A DNA stretch of 53,213 bases from Niveispirillum sp. (GTDB lineage Bacteria > Pseudomonadota > Alphaproteobacteria > Azospirillales > Azospirillaceae). The translations under genes and the position numbers were made by a program. Below, piece by piece: positions 16,282 through 24,883 of the stretch. Positions within the stretch are counted from its first letter, which is position 1; every line of letters starts with the position of its first letter. The notes under the pieces were generated by a model. The model saw only the letters and a list, made by a program, of their open reading frames with translations. It did no database searches and was not told the DNA's origin. The DNA lies in assembly GCF_017996735.1 (NCBI RefSeq), contig NZ_JAGOGJ010000039.1, positions 1-53,213 of the forward strand, read 5' to 3'.

Positions 16282-18645
16282 TTGCGGTTCTTCCCGGCTT
16301 GCGCCCTGGCCCTGCTGCTTTCAGCCCCGCCCGTACTGGCGGCGGAGACGGTGATCGCCATTCCCGCCGGTCCCTTGCCCGGGGCCTTGTCCGAACTGTC
16401 GCGGCTGGCGGGGATCAGCATCGGTGGCGACCTGCCCCTGGCCGGGCGCCACAGCCCCGGGACGGCCGGCACCTTGTCGCCCGAACAGGCCTTGTCCAAT
16501 CTGCTGGCGGGCACGGGCCTGGGCTTCCAACGGGTCGGTCCCGGCGCCTATCGGTTGGAGGCTTTGGCCGTCCCGCGCCCGCACCCCGTCAATGACCGGG
16601 CCGGGGCGGAGATGATCGACCCGATCATCGTTACCGCCACCAAGCGGGGGGCCTATCCCGCCGATCTTCCGGTGTCGGTCGGGGTTCTGACCGGCACCGA
16701 CTTGTCGCGTTTCGGGGCGGTCAGCATGGATGCCACCGTCCCCCTGCTGGGCGCGGTCAGCAGCACACATCTGGGGCCGGGGCGTAACAAGCTGTCGATC
16801 CGGGGCCTGTCGGACAGCGCCTTCACGGGCCAGACACAGGCCACGGTGGGGCTGTATCTCGACAATGCCAAGGTCAATTACAACGCGCCCGACCCGCATC
16901 TGCGCCTGATCGATCTGGACCGGGTGGAGGTGCTGCGCGGACCGCAGGGCACGCTCTATGGCGGCGGGTCCATCGGCGGCATTCTGCGCATCGTGCCGGC
17001 CGCGCCCGACCTGTCGGAACGCACCGTCCAGGCCCGTGTGTCCGGCAGCCTGACGCGTGGCGGCGCCCCCGGTGGCGGGGTGGAGGCGGTGTTGAACCAG
17101 CCCCTGCTGACCGACCGGCTGGGCCTGCGGCTGTCGCTTTATGCCGACCGCGAAGGGGGCGTGATCGACACCGACGCCGGCCGGCGCAACATAGACCGGA
17201 CCGACATGCAGGGCGGGCGGGCTCTGCTGGCGTTTGTGCCGGCAGACGATTGGCGGCTGGAACTGGGCGGCACCTATCAGTTGATCGATACCGATGACAG
17301 CCATTATCTCCAGGGCCGGCGCGGCTGCTGTACCCGTGCCGAACAGTTGGCCGAGCCGCATGACAATGATTTCGACGAGGCGCACGCCACCCTGACCGGC
17401 AGCTTGCCCTTTGCCAGCCTGCACAGCACCACCGCCTTTGTCCGGCATGAGATCGGCACCGTATACGATGCCAGCCGCGCCGTCCCCGGTCTGGCAGGGG
17501 GGCCGGTCCAGCCCGCGCGGTTCCAGGAACGACAATTGTCCAGGCTTTGGACCCACGAAACCCGGCTGAGCAGCATCGAAGGGGGGGAACCACCCGTTCT
17601 GGACTGGATCGCCGGGCTGTACCTGTCCCGGCAGCAGGCGCAGGGCGACCGGACCCTGTCGGCCGTGACCGCCCCCCAGGTTCCCCTATGGCGGCGGGAC
17701 CGGACGGATTCCGTGAAGGAGGCCGCCCTGTTCGGGGAGGTCGCATGGCGCTTCCTGCCGGACTGGACCCTGACCGCCGGAGGCCGACTGTTCCACGTGA
17801 AGCAGGAGGTGACCGCCACCGCTGTCGCACCGGTCGCGGCCGACGCCGAGGGCTATGCGCGGGAAACCGATTATACGCCGAAACTGGCCCTGACCTGGAA
17901 AGCCTGGGAGGGGGCCAGCCTCTACGCCCAGATGGCCGAAGGCTATCGCCCCGGCGGCCTTAATATCGAGGAAGGGGCGACGGGCAGCGGCGATGATTAC
18001 CGGACCGCCCGGTTCCGCACGGACGAATTGTGGAATTACGAACTGGGGGCCAAGCTGGCCTTCTGGGAGGATCGGCTGTTTGTCGATGCCGCCCTGTTCC
18101 ACGCGCGCTGGCGCAATATCCAGACCGACCAGCTTCGCGCCACGGGCCTGATCTACACCACCAATGCCGGCGACGGCACCAATACCGGGCTGGAGATCGG
18201 ATCACGGCTGCATCTGGGGGGATGGCGGCTGGAAGCGACCATGACGCTGAACGACCCGGAGTTGACGCAGGTCGCGCCCGGCTTCGCGGCCAGCCCGGAA
18301 GGCGGGCTGCCGGGGGCGGCGCGCCTGTCCGGCGCCCTGGCCCTCTCCTGGCGCGGAAGCATCGCCGACGATATCGCCATGGTCGCGGCCCTGGACCTTT
18401 CCCGCACCGGCCGCACACGCCTGACCTTCACCGATGCCATCCGCCAGGGACCGGTTACGTTGCTGAACGGCCGGGTGGGGTTCGATCTGGCGGGCGGCTG
18501 GACGGTCGGACTGTCCATGGAGAACATGCTGGACACACGGGCGAACCAGTTCGCGTTCGGCAACCCCTTCACCCTGTCCGCCGGCCCCCAGACCACCCCG
18601 CCCCGCCCCCGCACCGTCGGGTTGCATATCGCGTGGTCCCAATAG
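16282..18645 (+). CDS. TonB-dependent receptor with N-terminal signalling (STN) domain
   Basis: Outer-membrane transducer, 787 residues, using a TTG start that gives a signal peptide (FFPACALALLLSAPPVLAA). Residues about 22-95 are the STN domain that contacts FecR. The plug follows, with a TonB-box-like IIVTATKRG, SIRGLSD and the LRGPQGTLYGGGSIGG motif. The 22-strand barrel runs to the C-terminus, ending without the usual final Phe (HIAWSQ). It belongs to the FecI-FecR pair directly upstream. The ligand is unknown: iron chelates are usual for this class. The neighbouring divergent operon may make or process the ligand, but that is speculation. Confidence 0.9.
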   Translation: MRFFPACALALLLSAPPVLAAETVIAIPAGPLPGALSELSRLAGISIGGDLPLAGRHSPGTAGTLSPEQALSNLLAGTGLGFQRVGPGAYRLEALAVPRPHPVNDRAGAEMIDPIIVTATKRGAYPADLPVSVGVLTGTDLSRFGAVSMDATVPLLGAVSSTHLGPGRNKLSIRGLSDSAFTGQTQATVGLYLDNAKVNYNAPDPHLRLIDLDRVEVLRGPQGTLYGGGSIGGILRIVPAAPDLSERTVQARVSGSLTRGGAPGGGVEAVLNQPLLTDRLGLRLSLYADREGGVIDTDAGRRNIDRTDMQGGRALLAFVPADDWRLELGGTYQLIDTDDSHYLQGRRGCCTRAEQLAEPHDNDFDEAHATLTGSLPFASLHSTTAFVRHEIGTVYDASRAVPGLAGGPVQPARFQERQLSRLWTHETRLSSIEGGEPPVLDWIAGLYLSRQQAQGDRTLSAVTAPQVPLWRRDRTDSVKEAALFGEVAWRFLPDWTLTAGGRLFHVKQEVTATAVAPVAADAEGYARETDYTPKLALTWKAWEGASLYAQMAEGYRPGGLNIEEGATGSGDDYRTARFRTDELWNYELGAKLAFWEDRLFVDAALFHARWRNIQTDQLRATGLIYTTNAGDGTNTGLEIGSRLHLGGWRLEATMTLNDPELTQVAPGFAASPEGGLPGAARLSGALALSWRGSIADDIAMVAALDLSRTGRTRLTFTDAIRQGPVTLLNGRVGFDLAGGWTVGLSMENMLDTRANQFAFGNPFTLSAGPQTTPPRPRTVGLHIAWSQ

Positions 18646-18681
18646 GCGCGACCAGGTGGATTTTCCTTCGTATATCCACTC

Positions 18682-18695
18682 TGCAATCGTTTGCA
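18682..18695 (+). promoter_or_regulatory. LacI-type operator upstream of the symporter
   Basis: TGCAATCGTTTGCA is an imperfect 14-bp palindrome (perfect TGCAA/TTGCA arms, TCGT centre), typical of LacI/GalR-family operators. It lies about 86 bases before the symporter start; the LacI-family gene at 20575 is the obvious candidate ligand. Confidence 0.55.
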
Positions 18696-18780
18696 AAAGC
18701 CAAAAAGCCAGCGTATGATCCCTTCCAACAATTGGGCGGGAACCACCGCCCCATAAGTCCATCCGGGGAGGACAGGTGTC

Positions 18781-20373
18781 ATGCCGCAAGGGTTAGGCCA
18801 GCTTTCGGGGCTGGATGCCGTCATTATCGCGCTTTATCTGATCGCCATCGTTGCGCTGGGCCTGTACGCTTCGCGCCAGTCGACCACGGCCACGGATTAT
18901 TTCCTGGCCGCGCGCAGTTCCACCTGGCCGACCATCGGCCTGGCCCTGCTGGCCTCCAACATCTCCTCTACCACCCTGATCGGTCTGGCGGGGGCGGCTT
19001 ACGCGTCGGGCATCGCCGTCTATAATTATGAATGGATGGCCAGTGTCGTGCTGGTCTTCTTCTGCCTGTTCCTGCTGCCAGTGATCCTGCGATCCCAGGT
19101 CTATACAATGCCGGAATTCCTGGAACGCCGCTTTGACGGGTCCATCCGGCTCTATTTCTCCGGCCTGACCATCTTCCTGAACATCGTGGTGGACACGGCC
19201 GGCACCCTGTTCGGCGGGGCGTTGATGTTCAAGCTGATCTTCCCCGATGTGCCGCTGTGGCAGATTGCGGGCCTGCTGGCCCTGGCCGCCGGTGCCTATA
19301 CGGCGGCAGGCGGGTTGAAGGCCGTGCTGGTGACGGAAGTGGTGCAGGCGGTGATCCTGTGCGGCGCGTCGGTGTTCGTGGCTGTCTTCGCCTTTGACAA
19401 GGCCGGCGGCTGGGACGCCGTGATGGCCGGTGTGGACGCGCAGAAGATGAGCCTGATCCGCCCCGCCAGCGATGAGACGCTGCCCTGGACGGGCCTGATT
19501 TCAGGCGTGCCGCTGATCGGGCTGTATTTCTGGTGTACCAACCAGTTCATGGTGCAGCGTGTTCTGTCGGCCAAGGATCTGAACCATGGCCGCTGGGGCA
19601 GCCTGTTCGCGGGCCTGCTGAAGCTGCCGGTGCTGTTCCTGATGGTGCTGCCGGGCTCTGCCGCCATCCTGATGTATCCCAATCTGGAACGCCCGGATCT
19701 GGTCTATCCCACCTTGATCTTCGACCTGCTGCCCGTGGGTATCATCGGCATCGTGGTGGCGGGTTTCCTGGCGGCCATCATGTCGTCGATCGCCAGTACC
19801 TTCAATTCCGCCTCCACCCTGGTCACCATGGACTTTGTGCGCCGGTTCAATCCGGACGTCTCCCAGACCTCCCTGGTCCGGATCGGGCGCATCACCACCT
19901 TGTGCTTCATGGTCCTGTCGGTGGCCTGGGTGCCGGTGGTGGAGACCATGACCGACACGCTGTGGCAGTATCTGCAGGCGGTCCTGGCCTATGCGGTGCC
20001 ACCGGTGGTGGCCCTGTTCCTGGCCGGCATCTTCTGGCGCCGGGCCAATGTGGCCGGTGCGCGGGCCGGCGTCATTGTCGGGCTGCTGGCCGGCGGCTAT
20101 CTGTTCCACGGGGTGCAGGTCGCGGGCAGCATCCATCTGCATTTCCTGCTGGCGGCTACCCTGCTGTTCGCCCTGTCGCTGGCCGCCGTGATCATCGCCA
20201 GCCTGATGACCGCTCCGCCGGACCGTGCCAAGACCGAAACCCTGATGTGGACCCGCGCCGATTTCGACGCGGAAACCCGGTCGCTGCGCGGCCAGCCGCT
20301 CTGGCAGAACTACCGCGTGCAGGGTGCCGCCCTGCTGGCCCTGACGGCGGTCATCGTCTGGCTGTTCCGGTGA
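18781..20373 (+). CDS. Sodium:solute symporter (SSS/SGLT family), likely sugar uptake
   Basis: Inner-membrane transporter of 530 residues with about 13-14 hydrophobic segments. SSS hallmarks are visible: a first helix LDAVIIALYLIAIVALGLYAS, DYFLAARS, the unwound-helix region LLASNISSTTLIGLAGAAY, and the sodium-site FLAAIMSSIASTFNSASTLVTMD split over two helices (the Ser-Ser and Asn of the SGLT sodium site). The ATG has GGGGAGGA ten bases upstream. A LacI-family regulator gene is convergent on its 3' side, and a LacI-like palindrome lies in the promoter, so a sugar or sugar-acid substrate is likely. Confidence 0.9.
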   Translation: MPQGLGQLSGLDAVIIALYLIAIVALGLYASRQSTTATDYFLAARSSTWPTIGLALLASNISSTTLIGLAGAAYASGIAVYNYEWMASVVLVFFCLFLLPVILRSQVYTMPEFLERRFDGSIRLYFSGLTIFLNIVVDTAGTLFGGALMFKLIFPDVPLWQIAGLLALAAGAYTAAGGLKAVLVTEVVQAVILCGASVFVAVFAFDKAGGWDAVMAGVDAQKMSLIRPASDETLPWTGLISGVPLIGLYFWCTNQFMVQRVLSAKDLNHGRWGSLFAGLLKLPVLFLMVLPGSAAILMYPNLERPDLVYPTLIFDLLPVGIIGIVVAGFLAAIMSSIASTFNSASTLVTMDFVRRFNPDVSQTSLVRIGRITTLCFMVLSVAWVPVVETMTDTLWQYLQAVLAYAVPPVVALFLAGIFWRRANVAGARAGVIVGLLAGGYLFHGVQVAGSIHLHFLLAATLLFALSLAAVIIASLMTAPPDRAKTETLMWTRADFDAETRSLRGQPLWQNYRVQGAALLALTAVIVWLFR

Positions 20374-20397
20374 GGGCAATCATGTCCTGATCGCCCG

Positions 20398-20550
20398 CCC
20401 TCACCCTCCCAAGCCCTGACGGGCTTGGGCCCCTCCCTCTCCCACTTCGTGGGCGAGGGGTGGAACCTGGAAATCCACCTGTACTCGCCCCTCGCCCGCT
20501 TGGCGGGAGAGGGAGGGGCCCGAACGCGTCAGCGTTTGGGAGGGTGAGGG
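20398..20550. repeat. Large palindromic repeat (REP-like) between convergent genes
   Basis: The outer arms CCCTCACCCTCCCAA (20398-20412) and its exact complement (20536-20550) enclose a second 17-bp perfect pair (20427-20443 with 20505-20521) and smaller hairpins. Such GGGAGGGTGAGGG-ended elements are common intergenic repeats in high-GC Proteobacteria. It may also end transcription from both sides. Confidence 0.75.
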
Positions 20551-20574
20551 AAACCCCCAGGCCATCGGCCGATA

Positions 20575-21585
20575 TCACGCCCCGCAGGATTTGCGGATGA
20601 CCAGTTCGGCCGGCATGGTCGCGGACGGCGTGTCCTCCTCCTCCATCCGGCGGAACAGCAGGTCGATCATCACCCTGGCCCCGCGCGCCAGATCCTGGCG
20701 CACACTGGTCAGCGGCGGATTGACATAGGCGGCGATATTGATGTCGTCGAACCCCACCACCGCCACATCGTCGGGCACGCGCAGACCGGCGGCCGTCAGG
20801 GCCTTGATGGCGGCGATGGCGATGACGTCGGACACGGCGAAGATCGCATCGAACATTGTCCCCGCCTCGATCAGGCCGCGCACCGTGTCATAGGCGGTGT
20901 CGACGGTGAAATGCGCGGGCGCGGTCAGGGCCGCATCCTCGGCGATGCCGGCGGCGGACAGCGCCCGCCGATAGCCCTCGAAGCGCAACCCCACTTCCGG
21001 CAGGTTGGGCACGCCCAGGAAGGCGATGCGCCGCCGCCCCAGCCGGATCAGATGTTCGACGGCAACGCGGGCGCCCCCGATATTGTCCGATCCCACGGAA
21101 CAGTAAAGCTGGCTGGGCAGATGCGCGCCCCAGACCACCAGGGGCAGATAATCGCGCGCCACGGCGTTCAACGCCTCATGCTGGTCCGACTGGCCGATCA
21201 CGATCAGGCCATCGGCCTTGCGCGACTGGATCAGCCTGTCCAGCCATCCCGGCTCCGGCTTGGCGACCTTGGTCAGCAGGACATTGTAATCCCGCGCCGT
21301 GATCTCGTCGGCCAGCCGCCCGAATAGCTCAATAAAGAACGGGTCGGAGATGAGCTGCCCCACCTCATGCCCCAGCGGGATCACAACCCCGATGGTGCGT
21401 GTCTTCTTTAGCCGGAGATTCCGGGCCTGTTCATTGATGACATAGCCATGGTCACGCGCCAGGGCCAGGATCTCTTCCCTTTTTGCCTCCGGCACCAGGG
21501 AACTGCCGGCCAGCGCCCGCGAAACGGTGGAAACCGACACGCCGGCCATACGGGCGATGTCGGACATCTTGATGATGGGCGCCAT
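20575..21585 (-). CDS. LacI/GalR-family transcriptional repressor
   Basis: DNA-binding regulator of 336 residues. The N-terminal helix-turn-helix and hinge read MSDIARMAGVSVSTVSRAL, and the rest is a periplasmic-binding-protein-like sugar domain (IGVVIPLG, DGLIVIGQSD, GSDNIGGARVAVEHL, VVGFDDINIAAYVNPPLTSV). It converges on the symporter gene and most likely controls it through the palindrome near 18682. The effector is presumably a sugar. The ATG at 21585 is used; a second ATG six codons in is also possible. Confidence 0.9.
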   Translation of the reverse strand: MAPIIKMSDIARMAGVSVSTVSRALAGSSLVPEAKREEILALARDHGYVINEQARNLRLKKTRTIGVVIPLGHEVGQLISDPFFIELFGRLADEITARDYNVLLTKVAKPEPGWLDRLIQSRKADGLIVIGQSDQHEALNAVARDYLPLVVWGAHLPSQLYCSVGSDNIGGARVAVEHLIRLGRRRIAFLGVPNLPEVGLRFEGYRRALSAAGIAEDAALTAPAHFTVDTAYDTVRGLIEAGTMFDAIFAVSDVIAIAAIKALTAAGLRVPDDVAVVGFDDINIAAYVNPPLTSVRQDLARGARVMIDLLFRRMEEEDTPSATMPAELVIRKSCGA

Positions 21586-21663
21586 ACCTGAACATTCTTG
21601 TCGGTTATTCGGCCGCAGACTAACAGATCGGTCCCGCCCCTGCCACAGGGGCGGCAGCGGCGG

Positions 21664-22287
21664 TCAGCGCGCCTCGTGACGGAAAATACCCATGATCTGC
21701 CGCCCGATCTCCGCCGGGCTGTACCGGCCTTCCCGGTACCAGGTGGAAACATTGTTCAGCAGGGTCAGCAGCAGCACGCGGTAAAGCCGGGGATCAATGG
21801 CGGGTGACAGCGGCAGCGCCGCCACCAGATCGGTGAAGATCGCCTCGAACGCGTCGCGCCGCGCCACAAGCTGGCTGCGCACCTCTGCCGGGACGGCCTG
21901 GAAATTGTTCATCAGCGGCATGGTGATCGATGCCGGGTCCAGTTGGATTTCCAGCAGGGCGATACAGGCCGCTTCCAGCCGGGCCCACGGGTCACCATGC
22001 GGCGCCACCCGTTCCCGGATGCGGTCGGCGGCATTGTCCAGCGCCAGATCGTGGATCGTGATGAACAGCGCTTCCTTGGACTTGATATGGTGGTACAGCG
22101 AACCGCCCTGCAGCCCCACTCGGTCGCCGATATCGCGGATGGAGGTGGCCCGATAGCCGCGTTCGGCGAACAAGGCCGCCGCCGCGTTCAGGATGTCGCG
22201 ATACCGTTCGCTCAGCCCGCTATCCGCCGCCCTGTCACCCAACAGGCGCGCCTGCACCTGCCGGGCGCGTTCCGCCTCTGCACTCAT
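21664..22287 (-). CDS. TetR-family transcriptional regulator
   Basis: A 207-residue TetR repressor. The N-terminal helix-turn-helix is YRDILNAAAALFAERGYRATSIRDIGDRVGLQGGSLYHHIKSKEALF. The helical ligand domain follows, with a C-terminal NNVSTWYREGRYSPAEIG block found in acyl-CoA-responsive TetR proteins. The start at 22287 is chosen because GAGG lies six bases upstream; the frame is open further, but that would run through the operator. It is divergent from an acyl-CoA dehydrogenase gene and probably represses it. Confidence 0.9.
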   Translation of the reverse strand: MSAEAERARQVQARLLGDRAADSGLSERYRDILNAAAALFAERGYRATSIRDIGDRVGLQGGSLYHHIKSKEALFITIHDLALDNAADRIRERVAPHGDPWARLEAACIALLEIQLDPASITMPLMNNFQAVPAEVRSQLVARRDAFEAIFTDLVAALPLSPAIDPRLYRVLLLTLLNNVSTWYREGRYSPAEIGRQIMGIFRHEAR

Positions 22288-22380
22288 CTTCATCCTCGAC
22301 CCGACGTTGGCGGCATTCTTCCTTCCCGGCGCGGTGAACAGCAAGCCGAAACTATGGGGGCCAAGCGCGTCGGATAGACA

Positions 22381-22421
22381 GTACCTAACGCTTGCTGTAG
22401 TCTGTAACAAGTGTTAGGTAC
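22381..22421. promoter_or_regulatory. Palindromic operator between tetR and the acyl-CoA dehydrogenase
   Basis: GTACCTAACGCTTG and CAAGTGTTAGGTAC form a 13-of-14 inverted repeat around a 13-bp spacer. It is the only strong palindrome in the divergent promoter and the natural binding site for the adjacent TetR protein. Confidence 0.7.
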
Positions 22422-22459
22422 ACACCACCTCAACCACCGTCGAGCAGGGAGTCCCTGTC

Positions 22460-24229
22460 ATGTCCGCCTATGCCGCCCCCCTTGAAGATCTGCGTTTCCT
22501 GTTCGAAGAGGTGTTGGATTTCGATAATGGAATGGCGGCGCTGTTCCCCGATCTGGGCATCGACACGGCGCTCGCCATGTCGGCGCTGGAGGAGGCAGGG
22601 CATTTCTGCGCCGATGTGCTGCACCCGCTGAACCGGTCGGGGGACGAGGAAGGCTGCCGCCTGGAAGCCGGACAGGTCGTCACGGCCACGGGCTTCCGCG
22701 AGGCCTATGCCGGCTTCGTGGCGGCGGGATGGGCCGGCCTGTCGGGCGATCCCGCCTATGGCGGACAGGGCCTGCCCCGCACGCTGCAACTGGCGCTGGA
22801 CGAGATGGTGTCGGCCACCAACATGTCCTTCGGCCTGTTCCCCGGCCTGACGCGCGGCGCGACGGAGGCGCTGGCCCACCATGCCGATGACACGATCAAG
22901 GCAACCTACCTGTCGAAGATGATCAGCGGCGAATGGACCGGCGTCATGGCCCTGACGGAGGCGTCGGCCGGCACCGACCTGGGCCTTCTGTCCACCCGCG
23001 CCGTGCCCAATGGCGATGGCAGCTACGCCGTCACCGGCACCAAGATCTTCATTTCGTCGGGCGACCATGATTTCGGCGGCAATATCGTGCATCTGGTGCT
23101 GGCCCGCCTGCCCGACGCGCCCAAGGGCGTGAAGGGGATCAGCCTGTTCGTGGTGCCGAAATTCCTGGTCAATCCGGATGGCAGCCTGGGCGCCCGCAAC
23201 CCGGTCCATGTCGGGTCACTGGAACATAAGATGGGCATCCATGCCCAGCCGACCTGCGTGATGAATTACGAAGGCGCGACCGGCTGGCTGGTGGGCGAGG
23301 CCAACCGGGGCCTTGCCGCCATGTTCACCATGATGAATGCCGAACGGCTGTTCGTGGGCATCCAGGGGCTGGGCGTGGCCCATGCCGCCTATCAGACGGC
23401 GGCTTCCTATGCAAAGGAACGGCTGCAGGGCCGCTCCCCCGACGGCACCACCGCCCCGGCCCCCATCATCGTCCATGCCGATGTGCGCCGCATGCTGCTG
23501 ACCATCCGGGCCTTTGTGGAGCCGGCGCGCGCCCTGGCCCTGTGGACCGCTACCCAGATGGACCGGGCCGGTCACCATCCCGATGCCGACACGCGACGTC
23601 AGGCCGACGGGCTGGTCGCCCTGCTGACCCCGGTGATCAAGGCGGCCTTCACCGATTTTGCCCTGGAATCAACGGTGCTGGCGCAGCAGGTGTTCGGCGG
23701 CCATGGTTATATCCGGGAGACCGGGGTCGAACAGTTGGTCCGCGATGCCCGTATCACCCAGATCTATGAAGGCACCAACGGCGTGCAGGCGGCCGATCTG
23801 GCGGGCCGCAAGCTTCTGATGGAAGGCGGCCGCCTGCCGGAGGCGTTCTTTGCCCAGATCGCCGCCGATCTGGCGGCCGCCCGCCTTGTGCCCGGCGCGG
23901 CGGAGATCGCGGGGCCGGTTGCGGATGCGCTGGACCGGTTGCGCACCCTGACCGCCGACCTGCAGCGCCACGGGGAGGATGTGGTCCGCACCGGTGCAGC
24001 GGCGACCGACTATCTGCGCTTCTTCGCGCTGGTCGCGCTGGGCTGGATGTGGGTGCGCATGGCAGCGGCCAGCCTGTCCAAGGGGACGGAGACCACACCG
24101 TTCCACCGCGCCAAGGTCGATCTGGCGCGGTTCTTCATGGCCAAGCTGCTGCCCCAGACGCTGGGCCTGGAACAGTCCATCAAGGCTGGTCCGGCCACGC
24201 TGATGGCCCTGGTCGGGGACCTGTTCTGA
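22460..24229 (+). CDS. Acyl-CoA dehydrogenase
   Basis: FAD-dependent acyl-CoA dehydrogenase of the long 580-600-residue class (related to DmdC/FadE-like proteins), 589 residues. Visible motifs: MALTEASAGTDLG (FAD/substrate loop), TGTKIFISSGDHD, the C-terminal helical part VFGGHGYIRETGVEQLVRDARI, and the catalytic-glutamate motif YEGTNGVQ. The C-terminal extension after residue 480 is typical of this subgroup. It introduces the 2,3 double bond into an acyl-CoA. The divergent TetR gene and palindrome suggest induction by an acyl-CoA or a related compound. The ATG follows GCAGGGAGTCCCTGTC. Confidence 0.92.
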   Translation: MSAYAAPLEDLRFLFEEVLDFDNGMAALFPDLGIDTALAMSALEEAGHFCADVLHPLNRSGDEEGCRLEAGQVVTATGFREAYAGFVAAGWAGLSGDPAYGGQGLPRTLQLALDEMVSATNMSFGLFPGLTRGATEALAHHADDTIKATYLSKMISGEWTGVMALTEASAGTDLGLLSTRAVPNGDGSYAVTGTKIFISSGDHDFGGNIVHLVLARLPDAPKGVKGISLFVVPKFLVNPDGSLGARNPVHVGSLEHKMGIHAQPTCVMNYEGATGWLVGEANRGLAAMFTMMNAERLFVGIQGLGVAHAAYQTAASYAKERLQGRSPDGTTAPAPIIVHADVRRMLLTIRAFVEPARALALWTATQMDRAGHHPDADTRRQADGLVALLTPVIKAAFTDFALESTVLAQQVFGGHGYIRETGVEQLVRDARITQIYEGTNGVQAADLAGRKLLMEGGRLPEAFFAQIAADLAAARLVPGAAEIAGPVADALDRLRTLTADLQRHGEDVVRTGAAATDYLRFFALVALGWMWVRMAAASLSKGTETTPFHRAKVDLARFFMAKLLPQTLGLEQSIKAGPATLMALVGDLF

Positions 24230-24230
24230 G

Positions 24231-24374
24231 ACCAAATTGCGATGAGTGGCACTTATCGCAATTTGGTACGGCGGCGACTGCCGCCGCGCCGCTCGCGCGG
24301 CGTAGCCAAGCCGTTGGCATGTTGGCACCGGCGAGTGAGGGCGGTGATCAGAACCGACAGGTTCTGATCACCGC
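24231..24374. repeat. Interspersed palindromic repeat, copy A
   Basis: Left hairpin: a 13-bp perfect palindrome starting ACCAAATTGCGAT (24231-24267), one base after the dehydrogenase stop. Core 24268-24340 starts ACGGCGGCGACTGCCGCCGCG and contains GTAGCCAAG. Right hairpin: a 15-bp perfect palindrome starting GCGGTGATCAGAACC (24341-24374). The core matches the copies near 26.1 and 44.1 kb, but both end hairpins have different sequence here. Confidence 0.75.
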
Positions 24375-24403
24375 AAAACAGTATGAGCCTTCGCCGGCCC
24401 GGT

Positions 24404-24805
24404 CTATTGCGGCATATGTTCGACATGGGTTTCGCCCGTGCGGCCGAAATAGACCACCCGGCGGCCGGGAAAGGAGACGAGGTAACCGGCGCAGCCGGCA
24501 CAGGCCGCCTGTTCGGAGAAGGCGGAATAGCTGTAATCCGCGTCGCCCGACTGCGCCCAGCGCACCAGGGTGGCGACGGTCGCGGCATCGAACGCCGCCG
24601 CGACAGGGGGGGGCGCCTGCGGCATGTCCAGCATCACACTGTCCCCGTCGGGCAGGTAATAGGTTTGGCTGTTGCGCCGGTAATCCACCATGTACCCCTC
24701 GAACCCCGCCTCGATCAGCATGCCGACGATGGCGGGAAAGCCGCGGCTGCCATCATGCGCGGCGTCCAGGCAGGTACGGGCGATGGCGATACGGTGCGCA
24801 TCCAT
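24404..24805 (-). CDS. DUF1398-family protein
   Basis: A 133-residue soluble protein resembling the DUF1398 / YbcV group: an N-terminal AAHDGSRGFPAIVGMLIEAGFEGYMVDYRR block and TYYLPDGDSV. Function is unknown for the family. Near the C-terminus an extra segment CAGCAGYLVSFPGRRVVYFGR contains two cysteines. The start at 24805 has AGGAAG nine bases upstream; the frame allows ten more codons. It is divergent from the AlkD-like gene. Confidence 0.7.
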   Translation of the reverse strand: MDAHRIAIARTCLDAAHDGSRGFPAIVGMLIEAGFEGYMVDYRRNSQTYYLPDGDSVMLDMPQAPPPVAAAFDAATVATLVRWAQSGDADYSYSAFSEQAACAGCAGYLVSFPGRRVVYFGRTGETHVEHMPQ

Positions 24806-24837
24806 GACGGGTCTTCCTCGCATAGTCGCGAACATGA

Positions 24838-24861
24838 ATATAGTTGACTAGGAAACTATAT
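24838..24861. promoter_or_regulatory. AT-rich palindrome in a divergent promoter
   Basis: ATATAGTT and AACTATAT form a perfect 8-bp inverted repeat around GACTAGGA, between the DUF1398 gene and the AlkD-like gene. It stands out from the GC-rich surroundings and is probably an operator for both genes; no regulator is adjacent. Confidence 0.5.
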
Positions 24862-24883
24862 TGAAAATGTTTCCTTGTCAATT

